Shown here: positions 1 to 6,158 of the stretch, one piece after another
Layout of the letters: the number at the start of each line of letters is the position of its first letter
How positions within the stretch are numbered: position 1 is the stretch's first letter
Notes under the pieces: model-generated
Told to the model about the DNA's origin: nothing
What the model saw: the letters and a program-made list of their open reading frames with translations, nothing else
Database searches by the model: none
Assembly (NCBI GenBank): GCA_964529405.1
Contig: CAZGWE010000013.1
Span: forward strand, 1-25,972
Direction: 5' to 3'
Source of the DNA: CAZGWE01 sp964529405
Lineage (GTDB): Bacteria > Patescibacteriota > UBA1384 > XYA2-FULL-43-10 > 1-14-0-10-43-13
Length of the DNA stretch: 25,972 nt
Made by a program: the position numbers and the translations under genes

Positions 1-879
1 GGTAAGATCAACGCAGCCTGGGAAATGCTGCGGGGGCTCGACGATGAGGCGCTGGCCCATGCGGCCAAGATTTATGCCGATAGCGCCGCCGTGAGCGCGG
101 AAGATTTGTTGGCGATGATGGCGCAAAACCGTCAGCCTGCGCCGAGCCGTGCTCCGGCAGATGGAATTTCCGATTGCCAGCAAGCGCTGGTTAATGCCAA
201 GGAAAGCGCCAGGAAATTTGAGGAGTCCAGCTTCCGTTTCTTAAGCGCCGTCATGGTATCCGGACGTCGTGGCTACCAGATTCCGCAAGAGGCGGCCGGC
301 AACGGACGCAGGGTCGAGCTTCATCAAATGCGGGGGCTTTACTTTCTGGCCCCATTCGAGTATGTCCGGCAGTACCAACAGCGGAAATCTGAGCAGCCAA
401 AGTTGATCGAGCGTGTTATCGTCCAACTAGGGACCGTTAACGAGAAGGACGAACTGCTGACAAAGACCTGGCATATCAGACCGCTCAAAAGCGGCCTGTC
501 GGACGCAGAAGTGTTAGATTATACCAAGCGCGAGATCAGCTTGCGCCTTGAAAAGATAAAAGAAAAGCCGGTTTTCACCGGCAGGCAAAACGCCGGCCGG
601 CTGATTGGTTTTACCAATAGCCGGGTTTGCCAAGAGATGCGCTATAAGATAGACGGCATCTCAAGCTGGCTGTCTCCCTCGTTACCGATATCGGCCGGCG
701 AGCTTACGCAGAAGCTGGAGGGCGTCGTCTCGAGGGAAGATGTCTACTTCACGCCGCAACAGCGGCAGGTTGCGGGCTCTCACTTTCTGGGGCTGGTTGC
801 CCTAAAGACCGGAACCGAGAGCCAGAGACCGAGCAGCTTTATCTGCACGATCTTTGGCATCGGGGAAATCATCGGCTAA
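1..879 (+). CDS. Hypothetical protein, probably 5'-partial
   Basis: I do not recognise this protein. The frame is open from the first base of the window, and the residues before the first ATG (position 25) continue the same helical, alanine-rich character, so the gene probably begins outside the window. An ATG start at 25 with a weak GGGA upstream is possible. From 25 there are 284 residues, with no obvious membrane segment or signal peptide. The N-terminal 60 residues look helical. A middle part with many aromatic and charged residues (about 70-180) could be a mixed alpha/beta domain. It ends at TAA, 16 bases before a strong terminator, so it is the last gene of its transcript. Function unknown. 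Confidence 0.7.
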   Translation, partial: GKINAAWEMLRGLDDEALAHAAKIYADSAAVSAEDLLAMMAQNRQPAPSRAPADGISDCQQALVNAKESARKFEESSFRFLSAVMVSGRRGYQIPQEAAGNGRRVELHQMRGLYFLAPFEYVRQYQQRKSEQPKLIERVIVQLGTVNEKDELLTKTWHIRPLKSGLSDAEVLDYTKREISLRLEKIKEKPVFTGRQNAGRLIGFTNSRVCQEMRYKIDGISSWLSPSLPISAGELTQKLEGVVSREDVYFTPQQRQVAGSHFLGLVALKTGTESQRPSSFICTIFGIGEIIG

Positions 880-893
880 CCTGATCTGAATAC

Positions 894-928
894 CGCCCGG
901 GTACGACTTGCCCGGGCGTTTTTTGTTT
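894..928 (+). terminator. Rho-independent terminator
   Basis: An 8-bp GC-only stem (CGCCCGGG at 894-901, CCCGGGCG at 911-918) with a 9-nt loop is followed by a run of T from 919. It ends the transcript of the first gene and insulates the promoter that follows at 939. Confidence 0.9.
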
Positions 929-938
929 TAAAGATCTC

Positions 939-967
939 TTGACAAAGTGTAAAGTATACTTTACATT
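939..967 (+). promoter_or_regulatory. Sigma-70-type promoter of the HTH-Hsp20 gene
   Basis: A perfect -35 TTGACA at 939-944 is followed, after 17 bases, by TACATT at 962-967 (4 of 6 match to -10). The predicted start of transcription is about 974, only 13 bases before the ATG at 987, and no Shine-Dalgarno is visible between them. The mRNA may therefore be leaderless or nearly so. The spacer is occupied by a perfect palindrome. Confidence 0.6.
948..965. promoter_or_regulatory. Perfect 18-bp palindrome, candidate operator
   Basis: TGTAAAGTATACTTTACA reads identically on both strands. It fills the -35/-10 spacer and overlaps the -10 element, where a bound dimer would block RNA polymerase. The gene immediately downstream encodes an XRE-type DNA-binding domain, so autorepression is the simplest inference. 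There is no experimental evidence. Confidence 0.6.
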
Positions 968-986
968 TTAGTTGTATTATTTTTAA

Positions 987-1754
987 ATGGGCAAATGGAT
1001 GGAAGATAAAGATTTGGAAATTGATAACAGATTGCGGGAGCTGCGCAAGGAGCACGACTTGAGCCAGGAGGAGTTAGCCGAAGCGCTTGGTGTTTCGCGC
1101 CAGTCAATCATCTCGCTCGAACAGGGCCGGAGTTTGCCATCACTGCCAATCGTTATTCAGCTTTGCCGGTTTTTTGACCGGGCTTTTGAGGATATTTTCC
1201 GTTTTCAGCGCGAGATTGAAAAAGAAATTAATAATGCTTTTTGTAGTGATAAGATTAGAATCAATGTAGTAGATCGGCCCAATTTAATAGAGGCCGGAAA
1301 GGAGAACATGATAGGAGAATTAGAGCCATGGCGGCCTTTGAGCGCAGTTTCCTTTGGCGATGTCGTTGACCGACTCTTATCTGACAATGTTGTCTCGAGA
1401 AGAGGCGGGGTCACAATGCCAAAAATTGACATCAAAGAGCGCAAAGAAGATTTTGTGGTCAAGGCCGAATTGCCCGGCCTGAAGGAAGACGAAGTTGACA
1501 TTGAAGTTACTTCGGATGGAATTGTAACTATCTCGGGCGAGAAAAAAGAGGAGAAGGAGGAAAAAGAGGAGGAACAGGGCTATTTTTACAAAGAGAGTTA
1601 TGCCGGTTCTTTCTCAAGAAGTTTTTCCCTGCCCTCCGAGGTCATCGCCGATAAAGCAGAGGCCGATATGGAGAACGGTGTTTTAACCATCGCCGTACCA
1701 AAAGCCCGACCGGAGAAAACCCAGAAGCTCAAGGTGACAGCCAAGAAGAAGTAA
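987..1754 (+). CDS. XRE-family HTH fused to small heat-shock protein (Hsp20)
   Basis: Residues about 10-67 form an XRE/Cro-type helix-turn-helix (LRELRKEHDLSQEELAEALG, then VSRQSIISLEQGRSLPS). After a linker, residues about 110-255 form an Hsp20/alpha-crystallin unit: an N-terminal arm, the core starting PKIDIKERKEDFVVKAELPG, a Glu/Lys-rich loop near 183-195, and the closing GVLTIAVPK motif. The total of 255 residues equals one regulator plus one small heat-shock protein. Small heat-shock proteins hold unfolding proteins; XRE domains bind operators. The inferred role is a regulator whose chaperone part senses unfolded protein. ATG 987 was chosen because the frame upstream holds no better start. 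An in-frame internal ATG (1308) with its own ribosome site could give Hsp20 alone. A single gene between two terminators. Confidence 0.9.
   Translation: MGKWMEDKDLEIDNRLRELRKEHDLSQEELAEALGVSRQSIISLEQGRSLPSLPIVIQLCRFFDRAFEDIFRFQREIEKEINNAFCSDKIRINVVDRPNLIEAGKENMIGELEPWRPLSAVSFGDVVDRLLSDNVVSRRGGVTMPKIDIKERKEDFVVKAELPGLKEDEVDIEVTSDGIVTISGEKKEEKEEKEEEQGYFYKESYAGSFSRSFSLPSEVIADKAEADMENGVLTIAVPKARPEKTQKLKVTAKKK
1298..1310 (+). promoter_or_regulatory. Internal ribosome site and in-frame ATG before the Hsp20 domain
   Basis: AAAGGAG at 1298-1304 is followed three bases later by ATG at 1308-1310. This ATG is in frame (codon 108) and sits exactly where the Hsp20 N-terminal arm begins. The spacing is short, so efficiency is uncertain. 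The annotated first start (987) has no such site. Confidence 0.35.
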
Positions 1755-1766
1755 CTCTTTACTCTC

Positions 1767-1794
1767 GTTCCCGCGGGAACCACGCTAAGTGTGG
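1767..1794. repeat. Two adjoining short palindromes after the HTH-Hsp20 gene
   Basis: GTTCCCGCGGGAAC at 1767-1780 is a perfect 14-bp palindrome. It adjoins CCACG-CTAAG-TGTGG at 1780-1794, a 5-bp stem with a CTAAG loop. A similar hairpin with the same loop, CCGCG-CTAAG-CGTGG, lies at 25906-25920 near the other end of the window. Neither is followed by a T run, so they do not look like simple terminators. Confidence 0.45.
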
Positions 1795-1836
1795 CGCGGC
1801 TTCGTGAAAGAATAAATCACAATTTATGCGATGAAT

Positions 1837-1871
1837 AAAAAGGACCAGCGGATTATCCGCGGGTCCTTTTT
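1837..1871. terminator. Strong bidirectional terminator
   Basis: The long stem AAAAAGGACC (1837-1846) pairs with GGTCCTTTTT (1862-1871). An inner GCGGA/TCCGC stem closes on a TTA loop. T runs exist on both strands, so it can end both the HTH-Hsp20 transcript and the minus-strand tRNA-Val transcript. Confidence 0.9.
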
Positions 1872-1877
1872 ATTTTT

Positions 1878-1953
1878 TGGTGGCCGCTACTGGACTTGAA
1901 CCAGCGGCATCTGCAATGTGAATGCAGCGCTCTACCTATTGAGCTAAGCGGCC
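1878..1953 (-). tRNA. tRNA-Val (anticodon CAC)
   Basis: The minus strand folds as a full cloverleaf of 76 nt including an encoded CCA. The acceptor is GGCCGCT paired with AGCGGCC, the D arm is GCTC/GAGC, and the anticodon stem CTGCA/TGCAG carries loop TTCACAT, giving anticodon CAC (valine, GTG codons). The T arm holds TTCAAGT. The 3' end lies 6 bases from the strong terminator at 1837-1871. Confidence 0.95.
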
Positions 1954-1956
1954 AGG

Positions 1957-2169
1957 GCGGGCCAAAATCGGAGGCAAAGTTATTGCCGGACCTATTGTTT
2001 TTTCTCTAAAGAAGTTGCGGCCCAAGTCAAGGCGATCAAAGAGCTGGCGCAAAAAGCCGGCAATTGACCAGTCGGAAAGGCAGATGTCATTGACGCTTTC
2101 GACATTAACGCTGTGGCGACAGGCGGAAATTTTGTTGAAAATAACAAAGGACGGTTTGGCAATAACTGA
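1957..2169 (+). pseudogene. Decayed coding remnant beside tRNA-Val
   Basis: Codon-like sequence is visible in two frames. One frame gives KIGGKVIAGPIVFSLKK (about 1964-2014). The next gives KEVAAQVKAIKELAQKAGN from 2008 to an in-frame TGA at 2065, then continues in the same frame as PVGKADVIDAFDINAVATGG and on to a second TGA at 2167. This is what a gene broken by one frameshift and one stop would look like. There is no start codon with a ribosome site. I do not recognise the parent family. It could also be chance. Confidence 0.3.
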
Positions 2170-2203
2170 TAAAATGATTAGCAGAAACGCCTAATGAGGA
2201 TGC

Positions 2204-2983
2204 TTGGTCAAGATAAAACAGCGGTCCAGAAAGAACAAACCAAAACGCCGGCGAATTATTGCCGCCGCCCTCATTTCGGCCTTGATTGTTGCCGGGATTG
2301 TTTTTATTTTAGTCAAAGTGGACCAGAATAAATCGGAGCGGGAGAAGCAAAACCGGGAAACCGGGCCGGTGGTGACCATAAGACTCGAGGCCAAAAACTT
2401 TTCCTCTGTTTCGGGTTGGCACAATGGACGCGAGGTTAGCTGGTATAATTTCGAGCAAGCGGGAGCGGAGGTCGGCAACATTTATGTTTTGGTAACCGGA
2501 TACGATAACGGTCAAAATCCCCAGCCGCTGCAAAACCAGAAAGACATCTTTGACCGGAAGAAAGAGGAGATGCAAACCGTCCCGTTCTGGCGAATCCAAT
2601 ATGTGACGGTGCCGGGCGATTATCGGGCTGACAGCGCCAAGTCTGTTTCCGATATTGCTTCTCATAGTTGGCCGACCAAAGACAGCGGCAAAATTGTTAA
2701 CCGTCCCTTTATCATCGAGAGCGATACCATTACGCCCGACCGGGCGAAGAATTCCGGCTGGGCGGATGGCGAGCAAGTCCATTATTGGCAATTTGAAGAT
2801 AATGTCTTGCGGAACATCAATGACGACGGCAAGATCGCGGCCGGCAAAGTTTATACCCTGATCAGCAGTTATGATAGCAAAGGGGCGCCGATCCGCGTGC
2901 CGGACCAAAAAGACATCGTTGAAAGCGTTCCGGGCAACGTTGGCTACAGCCCTTTAAAACGGATCGTCTTCGTCAAAAAATAA
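2204..2983 (+). CDS. Membrane-anchored two-repeat extracellular protein, likely 3'-truncated
   Basis: A TTG start at 2204 follows AGGA (2197-2200), and an in-frame stop lies just upstream, so no longer start exists. The very basic N terminus precedes one membrane segment (about residues 18-38, IIAAALISALIVAGIVFILV), placing the rest outside. The outer part holds two related units. The first runs from about residue 52 with SGWHNGREVSWYNFE, IYVLVTGYD and QKDIFD, then RIQYVTVPGDYRADSAKS. The second has SGWADGEQVHYWQFED, VYTLISSYD, QKDIVESVPGNVGYSPLKRI and then stops at FVKK. From memory this resembles the DUF7482 family; not verified. The missing end of unit two is recognisable downstream at 3018-3130, in another frame, in front of the cupredoxin gene. 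Confidence 0.75.
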   Translation: MVKIKQRSRKNKPKRRRIIAAALISALIVAGIVFILVKVDQNKSEREKQNRETGPVVTIRLEAKNFSSVSGWHNGREVSWYNFEQAGAEVGNIYVLVTGYDNGQNPQPLQNQKDIFDRKKEEMQTVPFWRIQYVTVPGDYRADSAKSVSDIASHSWPTKDSGKIVNRPFIIESDTITPDRAKNSGWADGEQVHYWQFEDNVLRNINDDGKIAAGKVYTLISSYDSKGAPIRVPDQKDIVESVPGNVGYSPLKRIVFVKK

Positions 2984-3005
2984 TATTAACAAAAAATTTC
3001 TTGAT

Positions 3006-3025
3006 AAAATTACTTAAAATTACTT
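3006..3025 (+). repeat. 10-bp tandem repeat in the split-gene junction
   Basis: AAAATTACTT occurs twice in tandem (3006-3015 and 3016-3025). It lies within the AT-rich stretch (about 2978-3023) that separates the two halves of the apparent ancestral gene. Slippage at such a repeat changes frame by 10 bases. Confidence 0.7.
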
Positions 3026-3116
3026 TCCGGCCGATTACCAAGCCGATTCAATCAAATCCAAAGACGAAATTGTTAAAAGGGGTTATACGATAAATGAGAC
3101 TAACTTTTATCTGAAT

Positions 3117-3575
3117 TTGCCCCTTTATCAGATTGAGGGTAAGCCGGTTTCAGTTGCCGTAAGCGCTCCCTCCCCGGAAGCACAATCCTCGTCGGTTCCG
3201 GCTACTCCGTCCAAACCGGTCCCAAAAACAGCGGCCAAATCGAAAATTTCCGTTTCGACTCTGGGCCGGTCAAGCGCTCAAATTAGCGTTGAGCAAGAGG
3301 TTGCAGGTACTCAAGTCGGGCAGATGGTCAAGGTAACCGTCTCTATTGAAAACCTTTCATTTCAGCCGGCTCTGGTTGACATCCCTCAAGATTCTGTAGT
3401 GGCCTGGATTAATAATGATTCTGTCCCGCACACCGTGACGGCCGATGACGGCGGATTTGATTCGGGCATTTTGGAGCCCGGGCAGAGTTTTCAAATGGTC
3501 TTTACCGGCCCGGGCAGTCGGACGTACCATTGTTTGATCCACCCCTCTATGCGCGGTTCTATTAATGTGCATTGA
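3117..3575 (+). CDS. Cupredoxin (plastocyanin-like) protein, apparently 5'-truncated
   Basis: The C-terminal domain is a type-1 copper protein. The four ligands are visible: His105 (VPHTV), Cys139, His142 and Met145 in YHCLIHPSM. A Pro/Ser/Ala/Lys-rich linker (about residues 15-60) precedes it. TTG 3117 is the only usual start in this frame, but it has no ribosome site and would give a protein without signal peptide, unexpected for a blue-copper protein. The frame is open back to 3018, and the extra residues include FPADYQADSIKSKDEI, which matches the family repeat of the gene just upstream. The parent was probably signal anchor, two repeats, linker, cupredoxin. Either this is a broken gene or expression depends on something not seen. 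Cupredoxins carry electrons outside the membrane. Confidence 0.7.
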   Translation: MPLYQIEGKPVSVAVSAPSPEAQSSSVPATPSKPVPKTAAKSKISVSTLGRSSAQISVEQEVAGTQVGQMVKVTVSIENLSFQPALVDIPQDSVVAWINNDSVPHTVTADDGGFDSGILEPGQSFQMVFTGPGSRTYHCLIHPSMRGSINVH

Positions 3576-3613
3576 CCTGCATAAAGAGGCAAACAAAATC
3601 GGTTCAATAAGGC

Positions 3614-3642
3614 TTGATATTATTAAAAAGGCCGGCTATGAT
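3614..3642 (+). promoter_or_regulatory. Promoter of tRNA-Arg
   Basis: TTGATA at 3614-3619 and TATGAT at 3637-3642 are separated by exactly 17 bases, each matching consensus at 5 of 6. Transcription would begin about 3649, roughly 50 bases before the mature tRNA. Confidence 0.65.
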
Positions 3643-3697
3643 CGAACTATTGGTTCAAGAAAATCGGCTTGCGCCCTCGCAGCTTGGTAAACGGAGC

Positions 3698-3773
3698 GCC
3701 CCGATAGCTCAATGGATAGAGCATCAGTTTCCGGTACTGAAGGTTGGCAGTTCGAATCTGCCTCGGGGTACCA
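3698..3773 (+). tRNA. tRNA-Arg (anticodon CCG)
   Basis: A complete 76-nt cloverleaf with encoded CCA. The acceptor is GCCCCGA paired with TCGGGGT (one G-T pair), the D arm is GCTC/GAGC, and the anticodon stem TCAGT/ACTGA has loop TTCCGGT, giving CCG (arginine, CGG codons). The T loop is TTCGAAT. Confidence 0.95.
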
Positions 3774-3779
3774 TCCGCA

Positions 3780-3809
3780 TCGGGGAGACCGGAGGTTCGA
3801 ATCCCCCGA
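3780..3809 (+). repeat. tRNA-T-arm-like hairpin immediately after tRNA-Arg
   Basis: Seven bases after the tRNA there is GGTTCGAATC (3794-3803), the hallmark of a tRNA T loop, inside an inverted repeat TCGGGGA (3780-3786) / TCCCCCGA (3802-3809, one bulge). No other tRNA arm is present. It could be the 3' remnant of a second tRNA or of a recombination event at the tRNA end, or a processing or termination hairpin. Confidence 0.4.
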
Positions 3810-3855
3810 GGATAGATGGATTTCGCGAAAAAACGTTTCAGAACAATACAAATTT

Positions 3856-3882
3856 CAGCAAATAAATAAGATTTATTTGCTG
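3856..3882. repeat. 11-bp perfect stem-loop
   Basis: CAGCAAATAAA (3856-3866) pairs perfectly with TTTATTTGCTG (3872-3882) around a 5-nt loop. There is no T run after it on either strand. It probably ends or processes the tRNA-Arg transcript before the transporter promoter. Confidence 0.5.
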
Positions 3883-3907
3883 GCAGCTAGCCGTTGATTG
3901 TTCGTAG

Positions 3908-3916
3908 TGCTATAAT
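3908..3916 (+). promoter_or_regulatory. Extended -10 promoter of the transporter operon
   Basis: TGCTATAAT at 3908-3916 is a perfect extended -10 (TG-N-TATAAT). No good -35 lies at the usual distance, which is common for extended -10 promoters. The GTG start is 24 bases beyond the end of the box. Confidence 0.6.
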
Positions 3917-3940
3917 TAGCGCATAGCAAGCGGAGGGAAC

Positions 3941-4603
3941 GTGATTCAAATCAAAGGCGTAACAAAGACCTATAAATTGGGCGGGGAAGAGATTTATGCT
4001 CTCGATAATGTTGATCTGGATATCAAAGACAGTGATTTTGTGGCTATCGTCGGGCCATCGGGCAGCGGCAAATCAACACTGGCTAACGTCATCGGCGGAC
4101 TCGATAAAGTTGATTCCGGCGATGTTTTAGTTGATGAAGAGAGGATTAATGACATAAACGACAAGAGTTTGTCGTTTTATCGTAATAAAAAAATCGGTTT
4201 TGTTTTTCAGACATTTAACTTGCAAAGTAATTATACGGCCATGGAGAACGTTATGATCCCGCTGGTTTTTGCCAAGATGGCATCGGGGCAGAGAAAGGCG
4301 CGGGCAATAGAATGCCTCAAGGCTGTCGGACTGGAAGACCGCATGAACCATAAGCCCAACCAGCTCTCCGGCGGCCAGCGCCAGCGTGTTTGTATTGCCC
4401 GCGCTTTGGCTAACAGTCCCGCCATTATTATTGCCGACGAGCCGACAGGCAATTTGGATACCAAACGCGGCCAGGAAATTATTGATTTGCTTAAAGAGCT
4501 CAATAAAAAAGGCGGCATCACCTTGATTATTATCACCCACGACCCCAACATCGCCCGGCAAGCCGATCGAATTATTAAGATACAGGACGGCAAAATTTCA
4601 TAG
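3941..4603 (+). CDS. ABC transporter ATP-binding protein, LolD/MacB type
   Basis: A GTG start at 3941 follows GGAGGG (3932-3937). The 220 residues are a complete nucleotide-binding domain: Walker A GPSGSGKST (about 39-47), Q-loop FQTFNLQ, signature LSGGQRQRVCIARAL, Walker B IIIADEPTGNLD, and switch histidine in ITHD. The DEPTGNLD form and the size are typical of the MacB/LolD/FtsE group, which power FtsX-like permeases rather than solute importers. The two genes downstream encode such permeases. A long inverted repeat in the 107-base gap to the first permease may adjust expression. The substrate cannot be told from sequence; efflux, or extraction of lipid or peptide from the membrane, are family roles. 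Confidence 0.93.
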   Translation: MIQIKGVTKTYKLGGEEIYALDNVDLDIKDSDFVAIVGPSGSGKSTLANVIGGLDKVDSGDVLVDEERINDINDKSLSFYRNKKIGFVFQTFNLQSNYTAMENVMIPLVFAKMASGQRKARAIECLKAVGLEDRMNHKPNQLSGGQRQRVCIARALANSPAIIIADEPTGNLDTKRGQEIIDLLKELNKKGGITLIIITHDPNIARQADRIIKIQDGKIS

Positions 4604-4632
4604 AAATTTTGCTTAATTCAAGCATCAAGCAT

Positions 4633-4684
4633 CAAAATGATAGTGTAAAATTAAAAAATATTTTTATTATTCTCTATCATTTTG
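4633..4684. repeat. Inverted repeat between ATPase and permease genes
   Basis: CAAAATGATAG (4633-4643) pairs perfectly with CTATCATTTTG (4674-4684). The AT-rich loop of 30 bases can pair further within itself. It lies inside the presumed operon and just upstream of the permease ribosome site (4703-4708), so an attenuator or RNA-processing role is possible. Confidence 0.5.
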
Positions 4685-4710
4685 GCTTTTGAGTTTTGGT
4701 TTAGAGGGAA

Positions 4711-6150
4711 ATGAAATTTACCGATTACGTTCGTTATGCTTTCAAGAACCTGGGGCGGCAGAAGCTGCGGACTTTTTTGACGATTATTGCCGTAGTCATC
4801 GGCGCGGTAGCGGTGACGACTTTGATTTCGATCGGCCAGAATGTCAGTAAAAGCTTTACGGAGATGATTAATAATATGGGCGTGCTTTCGATGGTGACAG
4901 TTAGTGCTGATCCGGACGCTGAGGGTAGCGGTTTGCTTAATGTTAATTATGATGCCAGCGGGGGGCAAAAGATCACAGATGCAACAGTTACCGAAGTCAA
5001 AAAGATTAATCATGTTGTCGACGCTTCGCCTGTTACCGCTGTTCAGTTTGAGTTCATGCGGCTTAAGGATGGTAGCAGTAATAAAAAAATCAGATCTGAT
5101 ATTATAGCGCTTGATCCAAATAGTAATGCGATGAAAGTTGACGTAGTAGCCGGCCGGGCGGTAAAGAGCGATGATGCAGGTAAGATCGTTTTGGGCCAGG
5201 GCGCGGCTAAGAGTTTTGGGTTTGGCGACAACCCGGAGGGTGTGGTTGGAAAGAAATTGCTGTTTCAGACCAAGGGGTACTACACTGGCTGGGGAGTTGA
5301 TGTGCCAAAGCCGCCGGAGAATGCCGGCGAAGATTGGTGGGATGAACAGGGAAAGAAAAAGTTAGAAATCGAAGCCGAAATTATCGGTGTGGCTGCTGCG
5401 ACCGGTGAAGATCATCAAAACTATACCAATATAGAATGGGCCAGAGCGACAAAAACAGAACGCCGTTGGGAACAGGATAAGACGGCCAGGGATGACTGGG
5501 ATCAGAGACGAAAACGCACAGAAGAATCGGGGAGCAGTTTTCGAGAAAAAGAGCCGCCGGTCCAGCTCATATCGACCGACAGGCTTAAGAGTGAGGGATA
5601 TAACTCAATTATTCTTAAAGTAGATAGTCCCGATAACACCGACAAGGTAGTAGCTGATGTCGTAAAATTAAAATATGGGGCGAATACCGCTAAAGAGATG
5701 ATCGATCAAATTTTAAAGTTGATCAAGGTTATTAGTGATATCCTGGCTTCTATCGGCGGTTTGGCTTTGGTGGTTGCAGCCATTGGTATTATCAACACTA
5801 TGGCTATGGCGATTTTTGAGAGAACCAGAGAGATTGGGGTAATGCGGGCGTGCGGCGCTACGCGAGCGACTGTTCGGCGGCTTTTCACCTTTGAGGCAGC
5901 CTTGATCGGTTTTCTGGGCGGAGCGCTGGGTGTGGCTATCAGTTACGGCGCGGCAGAGGCCGGTAACTATTACCTGGAGCAATCCGGCAATGTTGGTGCT
6001 ATTCCAGTTGAAGATTTTGTTTATTTCCCTTACTGGCTTATTGGCGGCGTAGTCTGCTTTACCACAATCATCGCTTTTTTTGCCGGCCTGTATCCCGCTT
6101 TCAAAGCAGCAAGGTTAAATCCGGTAGAGGCGCTACGTTCAAATAAGTAA
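4711..6150 (+). CDS. MacB/FtsX-type ABC transporter permease (first copy)
   Basis: The ATG start follows AGAGGG. The 479 residues have the MacB layout: one membrane helix near the N terminus (about 22-45, TFLTIIAVVIGAVAVTTLIS), a long extracytoplasmic domain (about 46-335), and three helices at about 345-370, 390-415 and 440-465. The FtsX signature is clear (ERTREIGVMRACGATRATV) and the end NPVEALR is typical. The outer domain contains YYTGWGVDVPKPPENAG and a charged segment rich in Lys, Arg and Glu. Both recur in the next gene and are not a MacB feature I know. The gene probably acts with the ATPase at 3941. MacB-type permeases work by moving substrates on the outer face through conformational change rather than by forming a classical pore. 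Confidence 0.92.
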   Translation: MKFTDYVRYAFKNLGRQKLRTFLTIIAVVIGAVAVTTLISIGQNVSKSFTEMINNMGVLSMVTVSADPDAEGSGLLNVNYDASGGQKITDATVTEVKKINHVVDASPVTAVQFEFMRLKDGSSNKKIRSDIIALDPNSNAMKVDVVAGRAVKSDDAGKIVLGQGAAKSFGFGDNPEGVVGKKLLFQTKGYYTGWGVDVPKPPENAGEDWWDEQGKKKLEIEAEIIGVAAATGEDHQNYTNIEWARATKTERRWEQDKTARDDWDQRRKRTEESGSSFREKEPPVQLISTDRLKSEGYNSIILKVDSPDNTDKVVADVVKLKYGANTAKEMIDQILKLIKVISDILASIGGLALVVAAIGIINTMAMAIFERTREIGVMRACGATRATVRRLFTFEAALIGFLGGALGVAISYGAAEAGNYYLEQSGNVGAIPVEDFVYFPYWLIGGVVCFTTIIAFFAGLYPAFKAARLNPVEALRSNK

Positions 6151-6158
6151 CCTAAGCT

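Noticed and set aside
2060..2072. In-frame TGA that could mean recoding (TGA as Gly, as in some candidate phyla)
   Set aside because: Other genes here, such as the PlsC, sortase and cupredoxin genes, end at TGA in the right place, so the code appears standard. Decay explains it better.
2309..2908. 199-residue minus-strand ORF opposite the two-repeat membrane protein
   Set aside because: It is antisense to a gene with a clear anchor and repeats, has no ribosome site, and lacks domain character.
2978..3023. Translational bypassing (hop) over the split-gene insert, as in T4 gene 60
   Set aside because: No matching take-off and landing codons are seen at the edges of the insert, and ordinary gene disruption is simpler.
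3614..3865. 83-residue ORF reading SAPIAQWIEHQFPVLKVGSS
   Set aside because: It is the translation of the tRNA-Arg gene on the same strand, a well-known false ORF type.
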